A stretch of DNA of 10,009 nucleotides from Rhizobacter sp. (GTDB lineage Bacteria; Pseudomonadota; Gammaproteobacteria; Burkholderiales; Burkholderiaceae_C). The stretch spans positions 1 to 10,009 of the forward strand of contig JACMKJ010000181.1 in NCBI GenBank assembly GCA_014380155.1. Reading direction: 5' to 3'. The stretch's first letter is position 1, and every line of letters starts with the position of its first letter. The translations under genes were made by a program, and so were the position numbers. Of this stretch, positions 1-7,261 are shown piece by piece. The notes under the pieces are model-generated. The model did no database searches. It saw nothing but the letters and a program-made list of their open reading frames with translations, and was not told where the DNA came from.

Positions 1-1455
1 GCCCGCCCCGCCGCACCCGCCCGGCCCAGCATGCCGCTGGCCCCCATGCAGCGCCCTAACCCCGATGACGAAGTGAGCGACGACGTGGCCCGCCTGTCGA
101 TGAGCACGCTGTCGTTTCAAGACTATGTGCGCGAGCGCATGCTCAAGCGCCGCCAGGCTGCGATGAACCGGCAAGAGCCCGGCTTTGCCGAGTCGCGCCA
201 AGACTTCGCTGACTCGCGCCAAGACCTCGAGCCCGACCTGCCCAGCGCGCTGGAGCAGCGCCTGGCTGCACGCAGCGCCCAACAGCAGCCGCCCAAGGCC
301 GCCCCTCAGCTCGCCGTGGTGCAGCCGGCCGTTGCGCCGCGTGCTGCCGTGCGCGAGCCGCCGGTGCTGCGCGAAGAAGTGCGCGTGGCTCAAGCGCAAG
401 CCGCCATGGCCCAGCCGATTCAGATGCCGGCTCCTGTGATGCAAGCCCCGGTGCAAGTGCCGTCGCTGGCCGACTCTTCCAGTGCTGTCAACCAGGCCGT
501 GGCCCGCCGCGACCAGCAAGACATGATGAACGAGCTGCGCTCAATGAAGGGCTTGATCGAAGACCGCTTCGGTGCGCTCGCCTTCATGGAGAAGATGCAG
601 CGCCACCCGGCGCAAGCCCATCTCATCCAGAAGCTGCTCGACTGCGGCTTCTCGCCGGCACTCACCCGCAAGCTGGTCGAGAGCCTGCCCACCGACGTGG
701 GCGACGAGACCGCCTGGGCTGCCAACGTGCTGGAGCGCAACCTGCTCACCGGCGAAGCCGAAGCCGCGCTCGAAGACCAGGGCGGTGTGTTTGCCCTGAT
801 CGGCTCCACCGGCGTCGGCAAGACCACCAGTGCCGCCAAGATTGCTGCTGCCTTTGCTGCCAAGCATGGTGCCAACCACCTCGGCCTGATCACGCTCGAC
901 GCGTATCGCGTCGGTGCCCACGAGCAGCTGCGCGCCTATGGCCGCATCCTTGGTGTGCCGGTGCACACCGCGCACGACCGCGCCTCGCTCGAAGACCTGC
1001 TGGAACTGCTGGCCTCCAAGAAGATGGTGTTGATCGACACCGCCGGCATGGCGCAGCGCGACACCCGCACCCGCGAGCTGCTCGAAATGCTCGGCCACCG
1101 CTCGATTCAAAAGCTGCTCGTCATCAACGCCGCCGCACAAGGCGAGACGATCGAAGACGTGATGATTTCGTACCACGCCGCGGCCTGCAAAGGCATCGTG
1201 CTCTCGAAGATGGACGAAGCCGTCAAGCTCGCTCCCGCGCTCGACGCGCTGATCCGCCACAAGCTCAAGGTGGTGGGTGTCGCCAACGGCCAGCGTGTGC
1301 CCGAAGACTGGCACCGCCTGTCGGCCCATGCCCTGGTGCACCGCGCCCTGCGTGCCAACGTGAACCCGGCCTACCGCGTGGCAGCCGACGACGTGAACCT
1401 GATCTTCACGGCGCGTCAGCAAGCGCAGCGCGCTCGCCCGCCGCTTCACGCCTGA
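1..1455 (+). CDS. flhF: Flagellar biosynthesis SRP-type GTPase FlhF, 5' end outside the window
   Basis: FlhF is a membrane-associated GTPase of the SRP/FtsY family that directs where the flagellum is built, together with FlhG. The GTPase motifs are clear: P-loop GSTGVGKTT (nt 802-828), the family-typical DAYRVGAHEQL that follows it, DTAG (nt 1036-1047), SKMD in the G4 position (nt 1204-1215), and a terminal NGQRVPEDW. Before the N and G domains lies a Pro/Gln/Ala-rich linker, about nt 230-480. An ATG at nt 31 could start a 474-residue protein, but the frame is open back to the first base (ARPAAPARPS), and the usual FlhF N-terminal basic domain is missing from the window. I therefore read this as a gene that starts upstream, with nt 31 an internal methionine. 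It stops at a TGA 62 bases before the flhG-like gene. Identity is secure; only the start is unknown. Confidence 0.95.
   Translation, partial: ARPAAPARPSMPLAPMQRPNPDDEVSDDVARLSMSTLSFQDYVRERMLKRRQAAMNRQEPGFAESRQDFADSRQDLEPDLPSALEQRLAARSAQQQPPKAAPQLAVVQPAVAPRAAVREPPVLREEVRVAQAQAAMAQPIQMPAPVMQAPVQVPSLADSSSAVNQAVARRDQQDMMNELRSMKGLIEDRFGALAFMEKMQRHPAQAHLIQKLLDCGFSPALTRKLVESLPTDVGDETAWAANVLERNLLTGEAEAALEDQGGVFALIGSTGVGKTTSAAKIAAAFAAKHGANHLGLITLDAYRVGAHEQLRAYGRILGVPVHTAHDRASLEDLLELLASKKMVLIDTAGMAQRDTRTRELLEMLGHRSIQKLLVINAAAQGETIEDVMISYHAAACKGIVLSKMDEAVKLAPALDALIRHKLKVVGVANGQRVPEDWHRLSAHALVHRALRANVNPAYRVAADDVNLIFTARQQAQRARPPLHA
190..231 (+). repeat. Two-copy 21-bp in-frame tandem repeat inside flhF
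   Basis: Two adjacent 21-bp units (190-210 and 211-231) share the core TCGCGCCAAGAC and encode consecutive heptads ESRQDFA and DSRQDLE. They sit where the conserved N-terminal segment passes into the variable Pro/Gln linker of FlhF. The likely origin is a local duplication. A length change of seven residues in this flexible region would probably be tolerated. Confidence 0.7.
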
Positions 1456-1517
1456 TCCGCACGCTTCATTGAGACAGCGCCTGAACTCCCTACGTGCCAG
1501 ACCCACACAAGAGCCCC

Positions 1518-2300
1518 ATGCACGACGCACTTGATTCATCGTTCCCGGCCGACCAGGCCTACGGCCTGCGCCAGATGTTTGCCCACAACCGTGTGCGCTT
1601 CGTGCCGGTGGTGGCCAACCCGCACGTGGCCTTTGGCGGCGTGATGCTGGAGCGTCTGTGCACCGCCTTCGGTGAGCAAGGTGCCCACGTGCTGGTGATC
1701 GACGCCGGCGAGCGCTCGCCGGCGCCCCAGGAAATGGCGGCACTCGAACTGAGCGAATGCATTGAGACGCTGTCGCCGCAAGTTTCTTACCTCGCCGCAC
1801 GCGGCCTGCCGGTGCGTTATGTCGACGCACAGGGTTCCACCGCCAGCTTCCTGCAAGCCGCCGCCGACGCTGCGCCGCAGGCTGACGTGGTGATCGTGCA
1901 CGCCACCGAATCCGACCTCTGCCGCCTCTTCGTGCGCAGCGAAGCGCGCCCGCTGCTGCTGGCCGACGACCGCCCCTCCAGCGTGACCCACGCCTATGCC
2001 GCGATGAAGCTGCTCAACCAGCGCGCCGGCCTGGTGGTGTTCGACCTGCTGCTGTGCGTCACGCCCAGCTCGCCGCGCGCCGAACGCATTGCCATGCAGC
2101 TGGCCACCTGCGCCGATGATTTTTTGGGAGCGGTGCTGCGCGACTGGCTGCAGATCGACCCCGCATCCGACGCGCGCGAAGCGCCCACCAGCGCCCTGCG
2201 CCGCTGGGCTCGCGACGTGCTCCTGCAAACCCCGGGCGGCTACCTGCCGGCCGTGGGCCTGTACGGCACGCAAGCCTCACAACAACAAGCCTTGAATTGA
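1518..2300 (+). CDS. flhG: MinD-like FlhG homologue without a P-loop (flagellar number regulator)
   Basis: The 260-residue protein lies between flhF and fliA, the usual place of flhG (also called fleN, ylxH). FlhG is normally a MinD-type ATPase that limits flagellar number and stimulates the FlhF GTPase. Residues 12-20 read DQAYGLRQM, matching the N-terminal DQAxxLR motif that activates FlhF. Residues 148-165 (LADDRPSSVTHAYAAMKL) align with the conserved TPEPTSITDAYALIK region of FlhG, and LVIDAGE (59-65) takes the place of the Walker A' strand. The deviant Walker A, KGGxGKT, is absent: the matching stretch is ANPHVAFGGVML (33-44), with no lysine. The switch II DTAAG is also replaced (VHATES). 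ATP binding therefore looks lost. I chose ATG 1518 because it keeps the DQA motif close to the N terminus and has a weak AAGAG upstream. A GTG at 1494 would add eight residues but lacks a ribosome binding site. Confidence 0.8.
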   Translation: MHDALDSSFPADQAYGLRQMFAHNRVRFVPVVANPHVAFGGVMLERLCTAFGEQGAHVLVIDAGERSPAPQEMAALELSECIETLSPQVSYLAARGLPVRYVDAQGSTASFLQAAADAAPQADVVIVHATESDLCRLFVRSEARPLLLADDRPSSVTHAYAAMKLLNQRAGLVVFDLLLCVTPSSPRAERIAMQLATCADDFLGAVLRDWLQIDPASDAREAPTSALRRWARDVLLQTPGGYLPAVGLYGTQASQQQALN

Positions 2301-2305
2301 CCTCT

Positions 2306-2310
2306 CGGAG
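2306..2310 (+). promoter_or_regulatory. Ribosome binding site deciding the fliA start
   Basis: CGGAG sits 7 bases before ATG 2318. It favours this codon over the in-frame TTG at 2297, which overlaps the stop codon of the flhG-like gene. Confidence 0.6.
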
Positions 2311-2317
2311 CCGACAC

Positions 2318-3031
2318 ATGTACACCGCCAAAGGCCAACTCGACGTCAACTCGATGCTCAAGCAGTACAGCCCTCTGGTGCGCCGCCTGGCCCACCAGAT
2401 GATTGCCAAGCTGCCCGCCAACGTGGAGCTCGACGACTTGATCCAGGTCGGCATGATCGGGCTCACCGACGCACTCAGCCGCTTCGACGCGGCGCAGGGC
2501 GTGCAGTTCGAGACCTTCGCCACTCAGCGCATCCGCGGCGCCATGCTTGACGAGCTGCGCGGCAACGACTACCTCTCGCGCGGCGTGCGCAAGCAGCAGC
2601 GCAGCATCGAGAGCGCGGTGCACAAGCTGGAGCAAAAGCTCGGCCGTGCGCCCGCCGAGAGCGAGATTGCCCGCGAGATGGGCGTGACGCTGGTCGAATA
2701 CCAGGAGCTGCTCGGCAAGGTGCGCGGCACCCAGCTCGTGTACCTCGAAGACATGTCGGGCGACGAAGGCGACAACGACTATCTCGACCGCCACGTGGCC
2801 GACGAAGGCTTCAACCCGCTGGCGCAGCTGCAAGACCAGCGCATGCGCGAAGCCTTGGTCGAAGGCATCAAGAACCTGCCCGAACGCGAGCAGTACGTGA
2901 TGAGCATGTACTACGAGCACGACATGAATCTCAAGGAGATTGCTGCCGTGTTGAAAGTCACCGAATCGCGTGTGTGCCAATTGCACAGCCAGTCGATCGC
3001 GCGTTTGCGCGTCAAACTGCGCGAGTGGTAA
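2318..3031 (+). CDS. fliA: Flagellar RNA polymerase sigma-28 factor FliA
   Basis: FliA directs RNA polymerase to late flagellar and chemotaxis promoters and is held inactive by FlgM until the hook is complete. At 237 residues it has the normal family length. Region 2 is recognisable in YSPLVRRLAHQM, ELDDLIQVGMIGL and FETFATQRIRGAMLDELR (residues 17-81). Region 3 includes the conserved LGRAPAESEIAREMGV (108-123). Region 4, with the helix-turn-helix contacting the -35 element, runs from LPEREQYVMSMYY to NLKEIAAVLKVTESRVCQLHSQSIARLR (187-231). The start at ATG 2318 has CGGAG 7 bases upstream. Only 17 bases separate it from the flhG-like stop, so the two are likely co-transcribed. A probable flgN end lies on the other side of the accessory segment, and flgM, the anti-sigma gene, would be expected just beyond it. 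Confidence 0.96.
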   Translation: MYTAKGQLDVNSMLKQYSPLVRRLAHQMIAKLPANVELDDLIQVGMIGLTDALSRFDAAQGVQFETFATQRIRGAMLDELRGNDYLSRGVRKQQRSIESAVHKLEQKLGRAPAESEIAREMGVTLVEYQELLGKVRGTQLVYLEDMSGDEGDNDYLDRHVADEGFNPLAQLQDQRMREALVEGIKNLPEREQYVMSMYYEHDMNLKEIAAVLKVTESRVCQLHSQSIARLRVKLREW

Positions 3032-3046
3032 TTCATCGGGGCCAAT

Positions 3047-4393
3047 ATGTTTCAGGTTTTCAAATCCAACCGCAGCAGTTCACCCCCGGCGGCTGAGCCG
3101 GTGGTGGCTGCGCAGCCCGATCTGCGCGCGGCCGTGCAATCGATCGGCAAGCAGGCCTCGACCATGGGCCGCGAAGTGGCCGAAGTGCGTGGTCAGCTCG
3201 ACGACACCACCAAGGGCGCGGCCCGCCAAGCGCAAGCCGTGGCCGCGCTGGCCGAGCAGCTGAAAAGCATCACCAACGCGCAAGACGACATCAGCGGCGT
3301 GACGGCCAGCAGCATGGGCGCCGTCGCGCGTGCGCGCCAGGCGGTCGAAGGCATTGGCAGCGGGGTCTCGGGCATCGTCGACACCTTGCGCAACGTGTCC
3401 GACGCCGCACGCCAGATCACCCAGATTGCCTTGCAGACCCGGTTGGTGGCGTTCAACGCCTCGGTCGAGGCCAAACGTGCCGGCGACGCCGGCCGTGGCT
3501 TCGGGGTGGTGGCCGATGCGGTCAAGGACCTGGCTGGCAAGGTCGAGAGTTCGTCCAAGGCCATCATGAGCACCGTGGGCGAGCTCGATGTGCGCATCGA
3601 GGCGCTGTCCAAAGAAATTCAATCCAGACCCAACCAGGTGGAGCAGGGCGCTTTTCAGCGCGCGCTGGCCGAGCTGGAGAGAGGTGTGTCGAGCATCACC
3701 GCCGCGGCGCAACAAAGCCGCAGCATCTGCGACGGCCTGAATGGCCAGATGTCGGCCATTGAAGGCGAGATGCACCAGGCCAGCCGCTCGCTCGACTCGG
3801 CGCTCACGCGCAGCGAATCGTTCTTGAAGGTCTCCGAGCACCTGATCGAGTTGGTGGCCGAGTGCGGCATCGAGACCGAAGACACCCCTTTCATCCTGGC
3901 GGCCAAGGAAGCGGCAGGGCAGATCTCCAAGCTGCTCGAAGACGCCTTGCGCACCGGCACCATTTCCCAGGCCGACCTGTTTGACGAACACTACAAGCCT
4001 GTACACGGCACCAACCCGGCGCAAGTCACCACCCGCTTCGTGGAGCTGGCCGACCGCCTGTTCCCGCAGGTGCAGGAGCGTGTGCTTGGCAGCAACCCGA
4101 AGATCGTGTTCTGCATCTCGGTCGACCGCAATGGCTACGTGGCCACCCACAACAAGATGTATTGCAACCCGCAACGCGGTGATGTGGCCTGGGACTCGGC
4201 CAACAGCCGCTACCGCCGCATCTTCAATGACCGCACCGGCCTCGCGTCGGCGCGCAACCAGCGTCCCTTCCTGCTGCAGACCTACCGCCGCGACATGGGC
4301 GGTGGCAAGTTCGTGCTGCTCAAGGAAGCCGCGGCACCGATCACGGTGAATGGCAAGCACTGGGGTGGGTTGCGGCTGGCCTTCAATTTCTAA
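3047..4393 (+). CDS. Soluble methyl-accepting chemotaxis protein with C-terminal sensor domain
   Basis: A 448-residue chemoreceptor with no transmembrane segment and no signal peptide, so probably cytoplasmic. The N-terminal half is predicted helical coiled coil and contains the signalling hairpin tip at about residues 123-163 (QITQIALQTRLVAFNASVEA, then KRAGDAGRGFGVVADAVKDLA). The tip normally contacts CheA and CheW. It departs from the consensus QTNLLALNAAIEAARAGE at several positions: R132 for Asn, F136 for Leu, S139 for Ala, K143 for Ala. After a second helical stretch, residues 340-448 form a compact domain with DRNGYVATHN, RYRRIFNDRTGL, PFLLQTYRRDMGGG and HWGGLRLAF. This resembles sensor domains that normally precede the signalling part. 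The gene starts 15 bases after fliA, with a weak GGGG ribosome site, which suggests co-expression with the sigma factor. The ligand cannot be deduced. Confidence 0.88.
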   Translation: MFQVFKSNRSSSPPAAEPVVAAQPDLRAAVQSIGKQASTMGREVAEVRGQLDDTTKGAARQAQAVAALAEQLKSITNAQDDISGVTASSMGAVARARQAVEGIGSGVSGIVDTLRNVSDAARQITQIALQTRLVAFNASVEAKRAGDAGRGFGVVADAVKDLAGKVESSSKAIMSTVGELDVRIEALSKEIQSRPNQVEQGAFQRALAELERGVSSITAAAQQSRSICDGLNGQMSAIEGEMHQASRSLDSALTRSESFLKVSEHLIELVAECGIETEDTPFILAAKEAAGQISKLLEDALRTGTISQADLFDEHYKPVHGTNPAQVTTRFVELADRLFPQVQERVLGSNPKIVFCISVDRNGYVATHNKMYCNPQRGDVAWDSANSRYRRIFNDRTGLASARNQRPFLLQTYRRDMGGGKFVLLKEAAAPITVNGKHWGGLRLAFNF

Positions 4394-4400
4394 GCGCCTG

Positions 4401-5150
4401 ATGTGGCCCTTGCCTGCTCTGCTGGTCTGGGCGCTTTGTTGGGGCGTGTTCTTCGGCCTGCAAGCACTCGATGCACGTGACTGGGCGGCCCTTCTGCTCG
4501 CCACCGCCATCGGTGGTGTGCTGAGCTTGGTCAGCGTGCGCCGCTGGCGCCGGGTTTTCATCTCATTGGGCTTCCCGCTGTCGGTGCTGGCCTCCGGTCT
4601 CGCCGGCGCCGTGCCCGCCTGGGGTTGGCTGTTGCCGTTGCTGGCCTTGCTGACCATGTACCCGCTGCATGCCTGGCGTGATGCGCCGATGTTCCCCACA
4701 CCCTCGGGCGCCCTCAAAGGGCTGTCGCGCTTGGTCTGGCTCGACGGCGAGTCGCCGCGTGTGGTCGATGCCGGGTGCGGCATGGGCGACGCCTTGCGCG
4801 AGTTGCACATCCAGTACCCACAGGCCCGTCTCGAAGGCCTGGAGTGGAGCTGGCCGCTGCGTGTGGCCTGTGCGCTGCGCTGCCGTTGGCTGCGTGTGCC
4901 GGCGCGTGTGAGGCGTGCCGACATCTGGGTGGCCGACTGGACGCCCTATGCCCTGGTCTACCTCTTTCAGCGCCCCGAGAGCATGCCGCGTGCGGTGCGC
5001 AAGGCGCAGCGTGAGCTGCGTTGTGGCGCCTGGATGGCGAGCCTGGAATTCGAGGCTGCCGACCTGCAGCCCACCGCCGTGCACCACTGTGCCGACGGGC
5101 GGCCACTCTGGCTTTATCAGGCGCCGTTCAAGGTGCGCGCTGCGGTCTAG
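4401..5150 (+). CDS. Membrane-anchored class I SAM-dependent methyltransferase, substrate unknown
   Basis: The N-terminal ~90 residues form about four hydrophobic helices (roughly 4-22, 27-46, 53-70 and 74-90). A cytoplasmic Rossmann domain follows. Motif I VVDAGCGMG (121-129) is the S-adenosylmethionine-binding loop, LEGLEWSW (144-151) supplies the acidic residue for the ribose, and ADIWVADW (173-180) and YALVYLFQRP (183-192) occupy the motif II/III positions. The domain is short, and no substrate motif is evident. I chose ATG 4401, 7 bases after the receptor stop; no good ribosome binding site precedes it, so translation may be coupled to the upstream gene. An ATG at 4350 lies inside the receptor gene and would place a non-hydrophobic leader before the first helix. 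The 3' end overlaps that of the convergent histidine kinase by 23 bases. A link to chemotaxis or flagella is suggested only by position. Confidence 0.72.
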   Translation: MWPLPALLVWALCWGVFFGLQALDARDWAALLLATAIGGVLSLVSVRRWRRVFISLGFPLSVLASGLAGAVPAWGWLLPLLALLTMYPLHAWRDAPMFPTPSGALKGLSRLVWLDGESPRVVDAGCGMGDALRELHIQYPQARLEGLEWSWPLRVACALRCRWLRVPARVRRADIWVADWTPYALVYLFQRPESMPRAVRKAQRELRCGAWMASLEFEAADLQPTAVHHCADGRPLWLYQAPFKVRAAV

Positions 5151-6576
5151 TAGCCGTCATTCGAACGTCGGCGCGTCGGTCGGCAGGCTGGATTCCCGCT
5201 TGAGCTGGAATGACGGAAGAGAAGCGCAGCGTGATGCCGAAACCTCGCCCGTCCAGCCCCTCGCTCACCTCCAGCGTCGCGGCGTGCAGCTTGGCGATGC
5301 GCGCCACCAGCGACAAGCCGATGCCGCTGCCGCGCCCCGGCGTGCCGGGCACGCGGTAGAAACGATCGAAGATGCGCTCGTGTTCAGCCACAGGCACACC
5401 CGGGCCGTCGTCGCGCACGCTCAGCACCACGGCCGAGCCGGTCTGCTCACGGCACACCACCTCGATGCGTGCGCCGGCGCCGGCGTAACGCAGCGCGTTG
5501 TCGAGCAGGTTACGCAATAGCATGCCCACGGCGTCGACATCCACGCGCGCGTTGCAGGGCTCGGCACGCAGTTGCACCCGCTGGCCGGCGGTTTGTGCGG
5601 AGTTGTCGTAGTCGCGCACCACCAGCGACACGATCTCGTGCAAGGCGACCGTGGGCTGCGTGTGGGGCGAGGCGACCGCGTCGAGCCGCGCCAGGTCGAG
5701 CAGTTGCTCGGTCAGGCGTGCGCTGCGCTCGATGCCGCAGATCAGCGGCGCAAGCGAGTGGTGGCTTTCTTCGAGCGTGGTCGCCGATCGCACCAGCTGT
5801 GCCTGCGCCATCAACACGGCCAGTGGTGTGCGCAGCTCGTGCGCGGCATCGGCGAGAAAACGGCGCTCGCCTTGCAGCGCCGACTCCAGCCGCAGCAGCA
5901 GGGCGTTGAAGGCTTCGACCAGAGGTTTGACTTCGGTGGGCAGGTCATCGGCCGGCAGCGGGCTCATGTCGAGCGGCGAGCGGTCGCGCAGGGCGGTTTG
6001 TGCCGCTTGCACCGGCGCGATCGACCAGCAGATGATGAACCAGGTGACCACCCCCAGCAGGGCCATCAACAGCAACACCGTGCCCACGCTGGTGCCCAGC
6101 CACAGGTGCAGCAGGCTGAGCAGCTGCGGTTGCGACTTGCCGATCTGCACCTGGATCTGGCCGCTGGCGTCGCTGAGCGTGTAGATGCGCCAGTCGACGC
6201 CATCGATGGTGACCATGTGGAAGGCTTCGGGCTTGTCGAAGCTGAGCGGCACCCAGGGCGTGAGCGGCGATCCGGTGGAGCGCAGCACCGAGCGGCCGTT
6301 GCGCAGCCACACCTGGTAGCTCATCAGCACCGGCTGCACGTTGGTCTGCGTCGGCAAGCTGTAGGCCGGCTCGCTCGACCCGGCGGGCAGCACCTCGGGC
6401 ATCGACAACAGCACCTGCTGCCCCACCGCCTGCATCGACGCGTCCCAGCGGCCGGTGTGCTGGTTCGACATCAGCATGGCCTGGCAGCCGAACCAGGTGA
6501 GCGAAAAACCCAGCACCGCGAGGTTGATGGCGATCACCAGGCGAACGCGCAGCGAGCGGGCGCGAATGAGTTTCAT
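5128..6576 (-). CDS. QseC/PmrB-type sensor histidine kinase with repeat-derived C-terminal tail
   Basis: An inner-membrane kinase of 482 residues that phosphorylates the regulator encoded just upstream. TM1 spans about residues 12-37 and a periplasmic segment about 39-152. TM2 spans about 153-183 (LWLGTSVGTVLLLMALLGVV) and is followed by a short HAMP-like linker. The HisKA box RRFLADAAHELRTPLAVL has the phospho-acceptor H246. The ATPase domain shows the N box LLRNLLDNALRYA (N360), G1 RDDGPGVP (388-395), F box IFDRFYRV (402-409) and G2 GRGSGIGLSLVARI (414-427). The catalytic core ends near residue 452 (GITLRF). The remaining residues, SVIPAQAGIQ and a basic tail, come from reading through the palindromic repeat. 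The kinase start overlaps the regulator stop by 4 bases (ATGA), so the two are translationally coupled. The periplasmic segment does not tell the signal. All catalytic residues are present. Confidence 0.92.
   Translation of the reverse strand: MKLIRARSLRVRLVIAINLAVLGFSLTWFGCQAMLMSNQHTGRWDASMQAVGQQVLLSMPEVLPAGSSEPAYSLPTQTNVQPVLMSYQVWLRNGRSVLRSTGSPLTPWVPLSFDKPEAFHMVTIDGVDWRIYTLSDASGQIQVQIGKSQPQLLSLLHLWLGTSVGTVLLLMALLGVVTWFIICWSIAPVQAAQTALRDRSPLDMSPLPADDLPTEVKPLVEAFNALLLRLESALQGERRFLADAAHELRTPLAVLMAQAQLVRSATTLEESHHSLAPLICGIERSARLTEQLLDLARLDAVASPHTQPTVALHEIVSLVVRDYDNSAQTAGQRVQLRAEPCNARVDVDAVGMLLRNLLDNALRYAGAGARIEVVCREQTGSAVVLSVRDDGPGVPVAEHERIFDRFYRVPGTPGRGSGIGLSLVARIAKLHAATLEVSEGLDGRGFGITLRFSSVIPAQAGIQPADRRADVRMTATRPQRAP
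5154..5216. repeat. Degenerate Burkholderiales-type intergenic palindromic repeat
   Basis: Perfect 9-bp inverted arms CCGTCATTC (5154-5162) and GAATGACGG (5208-5216) enclose a second, imperfect 20-bp palindrome (5192-5211, ATTCCCGCTT/GAGCTGGAAT). Preceded by GGCTG, the core matches the common GGCTGGATTCCCGC...GGAATGACGG repeat found between genes in many beta- and gammaproteobacteria. When read on the minus strand it encodes the tell-tale peptide SVIPAQAGIQ, as it does here. It lies between two convergent genes and could act as a weak bidirectional terminator or mRNA stabiliser, though it has no T-run. Confidence 0.8.
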
Positions 6577-7238
6577 GGCCGGGCCTCGCCCAATCTGTAG
6601 CCGTGGCCGTGCACGGTGGTGATGAGGTCGTCGCCGAGTTTTCTGCGCAACTGGTGCACATAGACGGCGACGGTGTTGCTCTCGATGGCGCTCTCGCCGC
6701 CGTAGACCGCTTCTTCGAGCTGCGGGCGGGTGACGACACGCCCGTTGCGCTCCATCAGCGCCAGCAGGGTGCGGTACTCGTGCAGGCTCAGCGACACCGG
6801 CACCTCGTCGCGTGTCACGCGGCGGGTGGCCGGGTCGAGCCGGATGCTGCGTGCCTCCAGCACCGGCGACACACGCCCCTGCGCGCGGCGCAGCAGGGCG
6901 CGCAGCCGGGCCGCCAGCTCGTCGGGCTGGAAGGGCTTGACGAGGTAGTCGTCGGCGCCGGCGTCGAGGCCGGCGATGCGGTCACTCAACTGGTCGCGCG
7001 CGGTGAGGATGATCACCGGCGTGGTGTCGTAACGGTCGCGCACGCCCTTCAGCACGGACAGGCCCGAACCGCCTGGCAGACCTAGGTCAAGCAGCACGGC
7101 CACATAGGCGTGGTCGCTCAAGGCCAGGCGTGCGGCCGGCGCGTCGGCCGCATGGTCGACGCGATAACCCGCGCGCGTGAGCCCGGTGGCCAGGGCCTGG
7201 GCCAGCATGGTGTCGTCTTCGACCAGGAGCAGTTGCAT
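6573..7238 (-). CDS. OmpR/PhoB-family response regulator (QseB/PmrA type)
   Basis: A 221-residue DNA-binding regulator, the partner of the adjacent kinase. The receiver domain has the acidic pair E7-D8-D9, phospho-acceptor D51 in LLDLGLPGGSG, the switch threonine T79 (ILTARD) and K101 in YLVKPFQPDEL. The C-terminal winged helix (about 125-218) contains SLSLHEYRTLLALMERNGRVVTR and, in the recognition part, AIESNTVAVYVHQLRRKLG, ending in TTVHGHGYRLGEA. Order and length are typical of QseB/PmrA. The name qseB would need phylogenetic support, so I give no symbol. The first gene of a two-gene minus-strand operon, it is transcribed away from 7326. The 87-base divergent spacer holds tandem TTAA half-sites that may be its own binding site. 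Its targets are unknown. Flagellar control, known for QseBC in enterobacteria, is only a guess here. Confidence 0.95.
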   Translation of the reverse strand: MQLLLVEDDTMLAQALATGLTRAGYRVDHAADAPAARLALSDHAYVAVLLDLGLPGGSGLSVLKGVRDRYDTTPVIILTARDQLSDRIAGLDAGADDYLVKPFQPDELAARLRALLRRAQGRVSPVLEARSIRLDPATRRVTRDEVPVSLSLHEYRTLLALMERNGRVVTRPQLEEAVYGGESAIESNTVAVYVHQLRRKLGDDLITTVHGHGYRLGEARP

Positions 7239-7261
7239 GACCGTGAGTGTGCCTCGGTCGC

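Noticed and set aside
1494..1517. GTG start eight codons upstream for the flhG-like protein
   Set aside because: No ribosome binding site precedes it and the added residues match nothing. ATG 1518 keeps the DQAxxLR motif at its usual distance from the N terminus.
541..1830. 429-codon open frame on the minus strand across flhF and the flhG-like gene
   Set aside because: Antisense to two well-supported genes and without recognisable motifs.
3080..4924. 614-codon open frame on the minus strand, opposite the chemoreceptor and methyltransferase genes
   Set aside because: It is an antisense shadow of high-GC third-position bias. The product is low-complexity Arg/Gly/His/Leu-rich with no domain, while the plus-strand genes have clear motifs.
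5572..6600. 342-codon open frame on the plus strand opposite the histidine kinase
   Set aside because: Composition is His/Gln/Arg/Ala-rich as expected for an antisense frame, and the kinase on the other strand has all its catalytic boxes.
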